Assembly: GCA_015478945.1 (NCBI GenBank)
Contig: JABUQX010032661.1
Span: forward strand, 12,501 to 29,947
From: Trachelipus rathkii
Lineage: Eukaryota; Arthropoda; Malacostraca; Isopoda; Trachelipodidae
Length of the DNA: 17,447 nt
Direction: 5' to 3'
The first letter of the stretch is position 1, and every line of letters starts with the position of its first letter. Below are positions 1 to 9,720 of the stretch, in pieces. A program made the translations under genes and the position numbers. The notes under the pieces are model-generated. The model ran no database searches. It was not told where the DNA came from and saw nothing but the letters and a program-made list of their open reading frames with translations.

Positions 1-49
<49 letters not shown>
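1..49. repeat. (AT)n microsatellite at window edge
   Basis: Uninterrupted AT dinucleotides run from the first base of the window, so the array probably continues upstream of it. Confidence 0.95.
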
Positions 50-51
<2 letters not shown>

Positions 52-572
52 CTAAACATACAAATAATTAATTAAATTATCAGTATATTATTACATATAT
101 AATTGAATGATCTGCAAGAGACAGTTTCTTTTATTTTTCATTCAATTTTTTTTTTTTAAATACTTTTTTTATAGGCTAAAAGTTTAATATTTTAATCCCG
201 CGAGCGCACGACGAAAAATATTTAATGAATTAAAATATTTACTAAAACTCGCCCCTCAGCCATTTTGATAAGCTATAAGAACAAACTAAAATTAAATATA
301 CACGAAAACTTTCGGCAAAATGAAGCTCTGTTTTAATCGTCAAGTGTTCTTTTTGTCTATTTAAATTAAAAAAGTTTGTCATTTGCTCAACATATTTAAA
401 CCTTGTGTTATTTCTTCGCTTAGGAACGATGTAATTAGTATTTCTAAAACGAGTATTTAAAGAAATACATTTAATTTTAATAAATTTTATATGTTTGGAT
501 TAGCATATTTAGGAGCGTATAATATATATATATATTAGTATTGCTGGTTATTATTATTATATGTTTATAAAG

Positions 573-695
<123 letters not shown>

Positions 696-880
696 AATAG
701 ATTTCCACCCTTAATCCTATTATATAGTTAACTTTTACATTTCCAACATCGAAATTTAAACTTATTATATAAATGAATTAAAACATAAGCTACTTTATGT
801 TTAATATTTGCTTTAAATTTTTAATACAAATAAAGTTTAAATTTTTAAAAAGTGTGTAAATTTACAAGGGCATTTGTCAG

Positions 881-1028
<148 letters not shown>

Positions 1029-1368
1029 ATTATAATAATAATAATAAAAGTGATTGTCGCAATTATCATTAAAACCTATATAGCCTTAGATAGAAATAGA
1101 AATAGTTATAGACCATCTAGCCACAAATCTGTTCACCCATTGTGTGCCCCACGAGCCGTTTTGTTTGTTCTTCTTGTTTCTTTAGAACTGTGTATATTTC
1201 TAGACTTTGAGATATAATGTATTGTAACTATATTATGTTTAAATTAACATCTCCAATTGTTCATTTTTTTTTATATTATGGAAAATCTTTGGAAATATAA
1301 AATTTATTAAAAGGATTGATTTGTGATAATCTATAGTTAATACTTGTTTTAAGTTCATTTTTCTACAG

Positions 1369-1520
1369 GTAAAGTTCAGCATTATTCTGATTGCTATGCT
1401 TTCGGGGATGACATCCATCCTGTCATAAAGGTACTTAATGAACAGAAATATCTCTCCATAAAAGAAATTCATCCTCACAATATGGATATGTGTGAAGAGC
1501 AGATTGAGAAGCAGGAAAAG
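1369..1520 (+). CDS. Exon 1 (visible) of a spectrin-repeat giant protein, nesprin/Msp300-like
   Basis: Internal exon of 152 nt between a TTTTTCTACAG acceptor and a GTAGGT donor. It starts with the last two bases of a split codon and ends in phase 0. The frame reads KVQHYSDCYAF, then a charged helical run ending MCEEQIEKQEK, which fits one helix of a spectrin repeat leading into the next exon. The product is probably part of a very long rod linking actin or membranes to other cell structures; in nesprins this rod sits at the nuclear envelope. That family role is known, but assigning this gene to it is my inference from helical character and exon chaining. The start codon lies outside the window. 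Confidence 0.78.
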
Positions 1521-1933
1521 GTAGGTTTTTATTGATCTTGTAATAACACTATTGGGTCTGCAGCTAAACTGAGCCTATATATGTAATAGTTTATTATTTG
1601 GGTAATTTCAAATATTGTTTTTTTAATTCTTCCAACGATAGGTTTTATACTAACTTAATTTTGTAAAACATATAAAGAAACGAATATTTTTAATTCCAAA
1701 ATTTCAAAATAATAATTTTATTTTTAATGAATATCATAAAAAAAAAATTAATTTGCAATAATTATGTCTTTTCAAAAGTTTTATGATAAAAAATAGGAAA
1801 AGGTTGACTGCACAGATTTCCTCTTATACTCTTGTCCATAACAAACTTTTAGGCAAAGACAGAAACGTTTTAAAATACTATTGACCAAAGTTCACAGCTA
1901 TTCATTAAATTAATTATCAATATATTTTAGGTT

Positions 1934-2716
1934 TAATCAGAAGAATTATGAAGTAAATTTTCTCTCTTTAATTTAAAAAGAAGTTTTAATGCTTTCCTTT
2001 TATCAATTTATATTTGTTAATGATAAAACCCAAGAAATAAAATTTGTTCTTTAATTAAATAAAAGCTTTAATGTGTTTTATCAATTTCTTTTAAATAAGC
2101 AGAAATAATTTGAAATAAATATTAGATATTTTTTTTTTTTAATTGAAAAGTTTTAATGTTTTATCAATTTCATTTAGCTAATCAGAATATCTAAGAAATG
2201 AATATTTGCCCTTTAAGTTAATTTAATAAAAGGTTTTAACGTTTTTTTTATCAATTTAATTACTTAATGAGAAGTTTTGAGAATTAAAATAGTAAATATT
2301 TTATTTAAGTAACAAAGTTTTGATATTTTTAAGCAATTTGTTTTAATTAATCAGAAACTTATGAAATAAATATTCGTTTTTTAATTAATTAAAGGAAATA
2401 ATTTTTAATAAAGTTTTCTTTTTAGTCAATCAAAAAAAATCTGTGTATAAATACTATTTATTTAACTAATACCAAGTTTTAAATTTTTAACTATTTCTTT
2501 TACTAATCAGAAACCATAAGGATAAATATTACATCTTTAATAAAATTTCAGATAATTATATCAATCAGAAAATCAATGAAAAATTGTTATTTTTGAACTA
2601 AATCAAAAGGTTTTATGTTTTCAAATTAATTTCTTTCAGTCAATCAGAATACCTAAGAAATAATATTTGTTTTTAATTACAAAAATATTTAATTTTATTG
2701 AATATATTTCTTTAGT
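1934..2716. repeat. Degenerate ~80-bp intronic tandem repeat, about 10 units
   Basis: Units start at about 1934, 2018, 2096, 2179, 2265, 2348, 2427, 2504, 2562 and 2641. The spacing is 76-86 bp apart from one shortened 58-bp unit. Each unit opens with a TAATCAGAA-like box, then a TAAGAAATAAATATT-like box, a run ending in TTTAATTAA, and an AAGTTTTAATGTTTTATCAA-like box. The units have diverged strongly, so the array is old. Earlier traces may exist near 1726. Confidence 0.75.
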
Positions 2717-2898
2717 TATCCAAAAAATTAGTACAATTACACCTAGCTAATTAGAAATGCTAAAAAATGTTTGATTAAATAATACTGAAATAAAAAATTA
2801 TTTTCTTATTAATCTAAATCCAGATAATTGAAATATTTAAATTTTATTCTTAAATTTAATTAGAAATATTAATTGTTCTATCTATATAAAATTTATTT

Positions 2899-2940
2899 CA
2901 TTTTCTAACAAATCCTTTTCATTTTCTAACAAATCCTAAT
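2899..2940 (+). repeat. 21-bp tandem duplication carrying CTAAC branch-point motif
   Basis: The segment CATTTTCTAACAAATCC occurs twice, 21 bases apart, immediately before the exon 2 acceptor at 2944-2945. Each copy holds CTAAC, with candidate branch adenines about 37 and 16 nt from the acceptor. The upstream copy is at the more usual distance. Confidence 0.7.
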
Positions 2941-2945
2941 CCAAG

Positions 2946-3120
2946 GTACTTCGAACGATTGAAAATCAAGCTCCAATTTACCACGAACTCATGCGAAGGG
3001 GAGAAAAATTGAGGAGTAATCCAAACGCTCCTGAATTTTTGGAGAAAGAAATGAAACGCTTGGAAGAGATGTGGATAGACACTTCTGATAAAGCTAAAAT
3101 TAGACTTGATTTGCTTCAAA
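2946..3120 (+). CDS. Exon 2 of the spectrin-repeat (nesprin/Msp300-like) gene
   Basis: Internal exon of 175 nt, entering in phase 0 and leaving one base of a split codon, with a consensus GTAAGT donor. The frame reads VLRTIENQAPIYHELMRRG and continues through NPNAPEFLEKEM to RLEEMWIDTSDKAKIRLDLL. The charged helix with a central Trp, and the pattern of hydrophobic residues every three to four positions, match helices B and C of a spectrin repeat. It continues exon 1 with no frame break. G+C is well above the flanking introns. A minus-strand open frame over the same bases (2919-3119) is a shadow. Confidence 0.9.
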
Positions 3121-3457
3121 GTAAGTGACTGACTTGATGGTAATATTTTATTAAATACTTTTTAGTTTATTTCCCATTACCTTGATTAATCTTTTTGGAG
3201 ATTTTCTTGCAACTTAAACAATATGATTTTCAATAAATTTGCATTATCGAAGCAAATTAGTTCCTGATAGTCATAAAAAAAAATTCCTCATTTTAACTTA
3301 TAGTAATTCTTTTAATATCAAATTAATTTCTAATCTAATTCTATTTTAATATTTTTATATTACGAAACATTATTTTATACTAATAATAAAATCTATATTT
3401 TAAAAAAAATTTAGGATTATAAAAAATACATTATTTCTATTAATTTCATTATTTCAG
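3121..3457 (+). other. Intron between exons 2 and 3
   Basis: AT-rich intron of 337 nt with a GTAAGT donor and an ATTATTTCAG acceptor. I see no gene or repeat in it beyond short A and T runs. Confidence 0.85.
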
Positions 3458-3753
3458 ATAGTTTTAAAGATTGGGACGTTTACACTGCTAAAAAGACAGA
3501 AATCCTTGCCCCTCTAGACTCCTTAGAAGAACAGTACAAAACTTTCCGCAAAGTCTACGATCCCAAAAAGGGTGCAGATTGGCTCGAAAGGAAAAAGAAG
3601 AAGGCAGCGGACCTTAAAAGTCTCATTACTAATATGTATACGGTTCTTAAACATTCATTTGCTAATATTCTTGCGTTGGCAGGAGAAGATAAAAAAGAGT
3701 TCATGGAGAAGGAAGTCAAAGAAATTGATGAAAGGCTTGTTATAGTTGAAAAG
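3458..3753 (+). CDS. Exon 3 of the spectrin-repeat (nesprin/Msp300-like) gene
   Basis: Largest visible exon, 296 nt. Its first two bases complete an Asn codon begun by exon 2, and it ends in phase 0 before GTAAAAG. The frame starts SFKDWDVYTAKKTEIL, then LDSLEEQYKTFRKVYDPKK, GADWLERKKKKAADLKSLI and LALAGEDKKEFMEKEVKEI, ending DERLVIVEK. It is strongly helical and rich in Lys and Glu, with Trp residues near the expected helix A positions. The Arg/Lys-rich stretch around ADWLERKKKK is the most distinctive part and drives my preference for a nesprin-type rod over spectrin or actinin, from memory of the family rather than an alignment. Confidence 0.93.
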
Positions 3754-4382
3754 GTAAAAGAGCATTCTGGAAATTAATTTACAAGGTATAATGTGCTTTC
3801 TCAGCATTTTTCAAGTTTAGCAAGAAGGAATTAAATATAAACTTGACTCGATAGAGTCCTTTGTATGAGTAAATTTCATATTTTGATTAACATAGCATTG
3901 AACCATTTTTTGTTAAACAAAGTTAGAAAAACATTAATTTATATCATAGTAATCTAATCAAAGCAAATGTATACATATGATACCTTTATATAATATTTAT
4001 TAATTAACGTACTATTATGAAAATTTGGTACTACTATAGTATGCGGTCTACATATTTTAACCGAATTTAATAAACTTACCTAAGTAATGGTAAGGTTTTG
4101 TTAGATTAGTTTAAATGTGAAATGTAGTAGACCATGAAGACCAAATATTTGGACCGCATATTATAGTAGTAGTACCAAATATTTTATTTATAATTTTAAA
4201 TTTTCTACCTATATTGCATTTTTCATTTGCATCTATGAAGTATATTTATTTATTTAATTTTTCGAAATATTTTTTTTATTTCAGTACCATTAATACTTTG
4301 ATGACGACATTTAGTCTTTTAATGAGTGAGTTACTTTTTCTCCCTAATTTGAAAAAAAATCATAACTTTTTTGAAACAACAG
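3754..4382 (+). other. Intron between exons 3 and 4
   Basis: AT-rich intron of 629 nt with a GTAAAA donor and a TTGAAACAACAG acceptor. It carries the inverted-repeat element at 4024-4179. Nothing else recognisable. Confidence 0.85.
4024..4179. mobile_element. MITE-like inverted-repeat element in intron
   Basis: A 156-bp unit with long terminal inverted repeats. The left arm opens TTTGGTACTACTATAGTATG, and the right arm, read on the opposite strand, opens TTTGGTACTACTACTATAAT. Both continue to ATGCGGTC with one 3-bp indel and few mismatches, and similarity may extend to about 40 bp. The interior is too short to code. This is the structure of a non-autonomous DNA transposon (MITE). The superfamily is unclear and no target-site duplication is certain. 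Confidence 0.72.
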
Positions 4383-4562
4383 GTTGACAAAACTTTAGAT
4401 GACCTTACAAAATTTAACGAAAGGTTGACAAAAACAGTTAATCAATTGGGCGAACTTCGTGCTTGGATGATCCCGACAAAAGAAAAGTTGGAGTACGTCA
4501 CAACTACTCAAGAACTTTCTCCAGAAGATCGAGTTAAGGAAATTCTTGATATTCAGCTACAG
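4383..4562 (+). CDS. Exon 4 of the spectrin-repeat (nesprin/Msp300-like) gene
   Basis: Internal exon of exactly 60 codons, phase 0 at both ends, between an ACAACAG acceptor and a CAGGTAAG donor. The frame reads VDKTLDDLTKFNERLTKTV, then LGELRAWMIPTKEKLEYV, and ends LSPEDRVKEILDIQLQ. The AWM Trp is placed like the conserved helix A Trp of a spectrin repeat, and the acidic linker before SPEDRVKEI resembles an A-B loop. The frame runs on past the donor for nine codons to a stop at 4584, but the strong donor and the matching frame of the next exon favour splicing. An ATG at 4371 lies in the intron and is not a start. Confidence 0.93.
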
Positions 4563-4640
4563 GTAAGGAAATTAAAGAGTCGGTAACTATTCTAATAGTT
4601 CAAATTTTCATATATAGATTACATAAGAGAAAATATTCAA

Positions 4641-4834
4641 GCGAATCATTGGCACAATTGACAAATGTTATACAATAAAATTTTTAACGAAGAAATAGAA
4701 ATAGAAAAAGAAAAAGGACACATTATGCATTAGAAAATAGCTTCACCAGTTATTTTTCCTTAATATTAACAAGAAAATAATTTTAATGTTTATCGTGACA
4801 TTTTTGTCATTTGTCCCAATGATTCGTTGGGACA
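4641..4834. repeat. Inverted repeat with inner perfect 8-bp hairpin
   Basis: The sequence from 4641, GCGAATCATTGGCACAATTG, reappears inverted at about 4801-4826, where the reverse complement reads CGAATCATTGGGACAAATGA. Weaker similarity continues inward for about 20 more bases. At the right arm TGTCCCAA (4812-4819) and TTGGGACA (4827-4834) form a perfect 8-bp stem with a 7-base loop. It could be a short non-autonomous transposon remnant. A minus-strand open frame of 64 codons here (4743-4937) has no recognisable domain and I do not call it a gene. Confidence 0.6.
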
Positions 4835-5126
4835 GGTTTTTGCAGTGTGGGGTTTGAGACCTAATTTGTCTTGTAAATTTTGAGCATTCAAGTACAGCAA
4901 GTACAAATTTGAAATTTCTAAATGTGTTTTTCTTCACATTGATCTTCTAACCTTTAATCTTTAAAATATACGTCATGGAACCAATCTTAAATCAAAGTTT
5001 CAAAACCCCACGGGGAAATTTCTCGATAGATTTCTGAAGACCGAATAATATTGCTTATTCACTTTTAGAATAATAAAGGTCATAAACATTGATATTTCCT
5101 TTTTTTCTTAGCTTTTTAAGCTTTTA

Positions 5127-5145
5127 TTTAGTTATTTTATTTAAT

Positions 5146-5196
<51 letters not shown>

Positions 5197-5218
5197 TTAA
5201 ATTATTTATTTATTTATC
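5127..5218. repeat. (TTTA)n microsatellite
   Basis: Tetranucleotide TTTA array with a few interruptions. It runs straight into the TTG array. Confidence 0.9.
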
Positions 5219-5244
5219 TTGTTGTTGTTGTTGTTGTTGTGTTG

Positions 5245-5340
<96 letters not shown>

Positions 5341-5348
5341 CGTTGTTT
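5219..5348. repeat. (TTG)n trinucleotide array
   Basis: About 40 TTG units with small interruptions near 5241 and 5341. The overlapping poly-Cys and poly-Val open frames are its translation, not genes. Confidence 0.95.
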
Positions 5349-5544
5349 GTAATTTTAGTGATATATATAAACATAGACACATTATTAATTATTTTATGAG
5401 TAAATTTGCATATTTATTGATGATCCTGATCAATTGTATATTAATTTTGGAATTTCGGAATAATTAAGGAACTGAGTTTTGAAAATAAATTTTTTTAAGG
5501 CTTATTCTGGATTTTTAATGATTTTTTTTAAATTGAAAAATAAT

Positions 5545-5797
5545 ATTATAGTATTTATAATATATATTATAATAATATATATTATATATATATATATATA
5601 TAGTATATATATAATTATAATATATATATAGTATAGTAATAAATAACTATTTAATTATTAAAATAATTATATATATATATCTTATATATATGATATATAT
5701 ATATAGTTATTATATATATATAGTATATACTAAGTATACTATATTATATATATATATATATATATAATAGTAATATATATATATAATATATTATAAA
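5545..5797. repeat. Imperfect TA-rich block
   Basis: TA dinucleotides broken by many single-base changes. It abuts the GC-richer block that begins at 5798. Confidence 0.9.
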
Positions 5798-6702
5798 TGT
5801 GGCGAAGTGCCGACAAGCAATTTGCAACTGAACGGGAGACAAGCGAGGCGGGAGGGTTTTTCTAAGCCTCCCTTTAATGGAAGTTGTGAAGCCCCAAGTT
5901 GGGTTACTACTCGCCAACCCGTGCATCGCCAACACTTAGGGTTTCCGATTGCTGATATGGTATCGGAACCGCCTGTTGGCTGTGACAGCCCGCACTGGTG
6001 CATCATCACTGCTAACCAACCTCGCTTCTTCAAGTCAAGAAAACAATTAGTAGAAGGAAAACACGAAGAGACCATATAAACTAGAGAATGGGGAAAAAGG
6101 GTAGAGGGGAAAATCTAAACGTTGCCAGCCACCGGGCACAGAAGACGAAGGCAGTAGAGGGAAGGAGAAAGACTAACCTGAGAGTATGGGACAGGAATTA
6201 AATCAAAATTAGGCCAAGTAAAAGAATTTCACTTGCGTGATGTTTTTAATTAGAATAACCGTACACAATATTGGCTAGCGCCCTTAGGAAACTTTAGTCG
6301 ATGATATCAGAAAAAGGGGAGGAGTTGCCAGCCCTACAAGTTCGTGTCCCTCCCAGGCCACTCCCACCCTCTGGCACGATGAAATAAAGGTGCTTTCCCG
6401 TTCGTTTAACACAATCACGTCAGTGCTCGCTCTGGAAACTAAGTCCGCGGAGAACCGCGGAAATCAAGAAGGAACTGCACCGAAAGATCTGCAGCCCCGG
6501 GACTAAAAAAGACACGAAGAACATGCCGATGATCAGAGGGAAGCCAAAGGAAGCAAGTACTTCGTTGCCACCTATGATAAAAGGGAAAGGCTTCATTAGA
6601 TTATTCAGTATACAATAATCTAACCTGCAAGGGGGAAATCATTCATTAAACTTACAATTATTTCTCATAATAGCAATTCGACACTTCATCCTCCACTCCA
6701 CA
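5798..6702 (+). mobile_element. Candidate long terminal repeat (LTR) of a retroelement
   Basis: A G+C-richer block starting abruptly after TA repeats with TGTGGCGAAG and ending ...CTCCACTCCACA, so its ends form the short inverted TGTGG/CCACA typical of LTRs. A TATA-like CCATATAAAC lies near 6071 and an AATAAA near 6385, in the order expected on this strand. A TGG at 6705 follows the end by two to three bases and could begin a primer-binding site. The short open frames on both strands (5744-6079) look accidental. There is no second copy in the window, so this is a structural guess. Alternatives are an unclassified interspersed repeat or a coincidence of end motifs. Confidence 0.33.
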
Positions 6703-6880
6703 TTTTGGCCCCTACCTAAAAGCAAGTGGCACCGCGACACTTCAACTCTGAATATTAGTAATCCACCTAACCCACTATTTTGCAACAAAATGTTCATGAT
6801 TGTTCAATATTTTAATTTATCAGACACCTCCTAATTAGGCGAAAAAACAGAACCATTAGTCAAGGAAATACAAGACATAA
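6703..6880. other. Unassigned sequence after candidate LTR
   Basis: It includes GTGGCACCGCGACACTTC near 6727. If the upstream block is an LTR, this would be the start of the element interior. No coding sequence is visible. Confidence 0.3.
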
Positions 6881-7172
6881 TATAATAATGAATAATAGCA
6901 ATAATAATGAATAATATAATAATAATATAATAATAATAATTAATAATAATATAATAATATAGTATAATAAGAATAATAATTCTATATGAAAAATAATAAT
7001 AATGTAATATAACAATAACAATAAACAATAACAATATATAATAATTAGAGAATATATATAATAAATAATAAGAATAATAATATAATAATAATAATAATAA
7101 TAATAATAAAATGAATGAACAATGATAAAGAATAATAACAATAAATAATAATATAAATAAAAATAATAATAA
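6881..7172. repeat. (AAT)n-rich array
   Basis: Long, interrupted AAT trinucleotide block. The minus-strand Ile/Leu/Tyr-rich open frames over it are repeat translation. Confidence 0.93.
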
Positions 7173-7316
7173 AGGCTGCCTTTTAGGGACTGTAATTCCT
7201 ACATTGACACCCCCCGACAAGGATTAGATCCTACTATGCGTTCACATATCCTACTCTCGTCCGGCCCTCTCATTCCACCACACAATCCGCGAAAGCCTTA
7301 TTGTCTCAAACATAAC

Positions 7317-7368
7317 AAAATATGTACAATCTTTACCAAAAAAACGAAAAATTTCTTTTTACACATAG
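7317..7368 (+). repeat. Direct repeat, copy 1 (partner at 8862-8906)
   Basis: AATATGTACAATCTTTACC followed by an A run, ATTTCTTTTT and an ATAG end. The same order recurs at 8862-8906 with a few indels. A weaker partial match (TACAATTTTACAAAAGAATT) lies near 7647. Confidence 0.7.
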
Positions 7369-7413
7369 ATTTATTCTGTTCTCCCATCTTTCTTTTATCA
7401 TTCTTTTAAGACA

Positions 7414-7646
7414 TATATAGGGTTAATATAGTTTCCCCTTGTTTTTTCTTTTTTTTTTTTTATAATATAGGTTAATATATGTGCCCTTTTTTTTTTTTTT
7501 TTTTTGTTTTTTTTGTTTTTTTTTTTTTATATATAGGGTTTATAACAAACTTTTTTTTTATATAGGCTTAATTTATTACCCCTTTTATTTATATATATAT
7601 ATATAAGGGTTATTATACAAGTGCCCCCCCTTTTTTTTTTTTTTTT
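7414..7646 (+). repeat. Degenerate T-tract tandem repeat
   Basis: Five loose units starting near 7414, 7466, 7529, 7560 and 7598. Each has TATATAGGGTTAATATA-like sequence, then a short C run (often GTGCCCC) and a long T tract. Spacing varies from 31 to 63 bp, mostly through T-tract length. Confidence 0.6.
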
Positions 7647-7730
7647 TACAATTTTACAAAAGAATTCAAGATTCGCTCCCTCCATATCATGCTTGTGCTG
7701 CGCCATATATTTCCTCCGGATGGTATCAGT

Positions 7731-8165
7731 GGGCGACCCAGGGTAATCTCACCAAACTCAAAGTGAGAGCACTAGGCCACCCGGAAGGACTGCGGTCATT
7801 CAAAATGGGCGACCACACGTAATCCTCAAGTCAAAGACTGCAAAGTGATGAGCATGTCTAGCCACCGGGAAGACCGGCGATTATGCCATTTTTCCTTTCT
7901 TCTATGGAAGTGGGACCTGATTCCTTCCGCTTCATTATCTCTTTGCGGCATCATGGCGACCCAGGTAATGCTCGACACAAAGTAGAGAGCACGTAGGCCC
8001 CCAGGAAGTGCCGCGGAAATCCATAGCAAAAGATGCTGATTCCCCTCCTAAATTCATTCCTTTCTCGGCGTCAAGTGGTGACCCCAGGTAATCTCACAAC
8101 GTTCAGGCGACAGAGCACCTAGGCCACGCCGAGGAAGGCTGCGGAAATTCATCGCATTCCAGCCC
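7731..8165 (+). repeat. Degenerate tandem repeat with GGCGACCCAGGTAATCTC core
   Basis: Four copies, with cores near 7731, 7807, 7954 and 8075. Each shows a GGCGACCCAGGTAAT-like box, then AGAGCAC, TAGGCCACC, GGAAG and GCGGAAAT-like boxes in the same order, with a GATTCCxTCC-like leader between copies. Spacing is uneven (76, 147, 121 bp), consistent with indels. There is no open frame through all copies and no tRNA-like fold. Overlapping minus-strand frames (7826-8405) show no domain. Confidence 0.65.
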
Positions 8166-8861
8166 ACTTGGTCCGAGGCTCATGATTGGTCGCCTCCACG
8201 TCATTCCATACTTCATGGGCCAATAATTATTAGAGATCCTGATTCCATCCAGGTCTCCTCCCCTGCCTCTCTCGATTTCCCATTCTTCTCGATATGTTCT
8301 TCTGCAAGGTGGTCGGACGCGTAATGGCGGAGCGTCAACGCCTTGTCTACGAGAAGAAGAGAGGCCTGAAGCGGAGGATCTCACTGCATGGTCAAGGCCT
8401 GGCACAAGTTTACAGGGAAATACTAATTGACGAGTTTAGTTATAATCAATAGGGTAGCACCGGGGAACAATGACACTAAAAAGCGTGTAGAAGGCGCACA
8501 TCTGGGCATATAGCCAGAACAAAAACTAGTTTTAAAAAAGCAAACAAAAGAGAAAGGGAAAAGGTGGAAAAAAAATAGACGCGGCCACGCGAAAGAAGTC
8601 AACAACATGCAAGGGAAGTGCGGCGGCACCTCGGCCAAGAACGAACCGAAGATTGCACAATGCCTCACGGCTTACACCAGGCAAGAAGAAAAGGCAAAAT
8701 GGTTGAAGACCAGGTAAAGTCATGGATAATGATAAGCTAAGCCACAAGAACGGGGAAAGGACAGGGAAAAGGAAAAAAAAAACTCGCTTTCCTTCTTAAG
8801 GAAAGACAAATTGCAGTACTCAGAAAATACAATTGGTTGAAGAAAGGAAAAGAAAAAAAAA
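8166..8861. other. Unassigned GC-richer block, possibly decayed coding sequence
   Basis: Base composition is unlike the AT-rich intron around it. Plus-strand translation between about 8505 and 8850 gives broken, Lys/Arg-rich fragments (for example KGKMVEDQVKSWI and LKERQIAVLRKYNW) in one frame interrupted by stops. This could be a decayed gag-like or other element protein, but I recognise no domain. Minus-strand frames at 8423-8747 look like shadows. Confidence 0.25.
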
Positions 8862-8906
8862 AAAATATGTACAATCTTACAAAAAAAAATTTCTTTTTAT
8901 ATATAG
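8862..8906 (+). repeat. Direct repeat, copy 2 (partner at 7317-7368)
   Basis: AATATGTACAATCTTAC, an A run, TTTCTTTTT and ATATAG, matching the copy 1.5 kb upstream with small indels. It borders the TA block that follows. Confidence 0.7.
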
Positions 8907-9595
8907 AGCTAATATTATATATATATATTATATATATATAATATATAATATATATATATATAATATATATATATATATATTATAAGTATATATTATATAT
9001 ATAATATATATATATATATACTATACTAAAAAATTTATTTTCTATTTGAATTAACACAAAAAACAATAATTAAAGAAAAAGATAAAGTAATAATAATTCT
9101 TACCCAAAGATGTTTAAAAGAAAGCCTGAGATGTGTATCTGCACGCGTATATATATATAGCTATAATATATATAATTATATATATATATAAAATATATAT
9201 TATAATTTATATTATAATATATATATATATATATAATATATATTTATTATTATACATCTCGTTTATAGTATAGTATAATATAATATTATATCATATATAT
9301 ATATATAACTATATATAGATATTATCTATAGCTATATATATATACTATATTATCATATATAGTATATATATATCTATACTATAATATATATAGTATATAT
9401 TATTTATATATATATAAGTATATATATAAATAATATATATATATATAATATACCTATATAAATATATATTATATATATAATATATGTATTATATATATAT
9501 ATATATATATAATAATACTATATATATATTATATATATATATAGTATATAGTATGATACATTTATATAATATATATACATATATGATTATATTTA
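8907..9595. repeat. Imperfect TA-rich block
   Basis: Irregular TA repeats with a short unique island at about 9025-9150. The 78-codon frame at 9484-9720 is mostly repeat translation. No gene. Confidence 0.9.
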
Positions 9596-9720
9596 TAATG
9601 CGTGTGCGTGGTGTAAGGTGTAGGTGTCCATATTTCAAAAGGTTTTTTTCTCCATTATATAATATTACATATATATATAAGCTAATTAAACTTTTATTAA
9701 ATAATTACCTAATTTTGTAG

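Larger units (their letters stand above)
1521..2945 (+). other. Intron between exons 1 and 2
   Basis: AT-rich intron of 1425 nt with a GTAGGT donor and a CCAAG acceptor. Most of its second half is a degenerate tandem repeat with a period near 80 bp. A 21-bp duplication containing a branch-point-like CTAAC lies just before the acceptor. No coding potential seen. Confidence 0.85.
4563..9720 (+). other. 5.2-kb repeat-filled intron between exons 4 and 5
   Basis: Donor GTAAGG, acceptor TTTTGTAG. It holds a hairpin repeat, TTTA and TTG arrays, several TA blocks and a GC-richer block that may be a broken retroelement. Open frames across it are repeat translations or short frames with no recognisable domain. 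Confidence 0.7.

Noticed and set aside
5089..5467. Poly-Cys and poly-Val open frames
   Set aside because: Two frames of the same TTG array; no domain or splice support.
5791..6079. Overlapping open frames on both strands (94 and 90 codons)
   Set aside because: Both lie in the candidate LTR block, lack recognisable domains, and are mutually antisense; chance openness in G+C-richer sequence is the simplest reading.
6831..7220. Ile/Leu/Tyr-rich minus-strand frames resembling membrane proteins
   Set aside because: Translation of the AAT array.
7731..8165. GGCGACCC boxes considered as tRNA or retroelement primer-binding sites
   Set aside because: No cloverleaf can be drawn, and the box recurs four times in tandem, unlike a single primer site.
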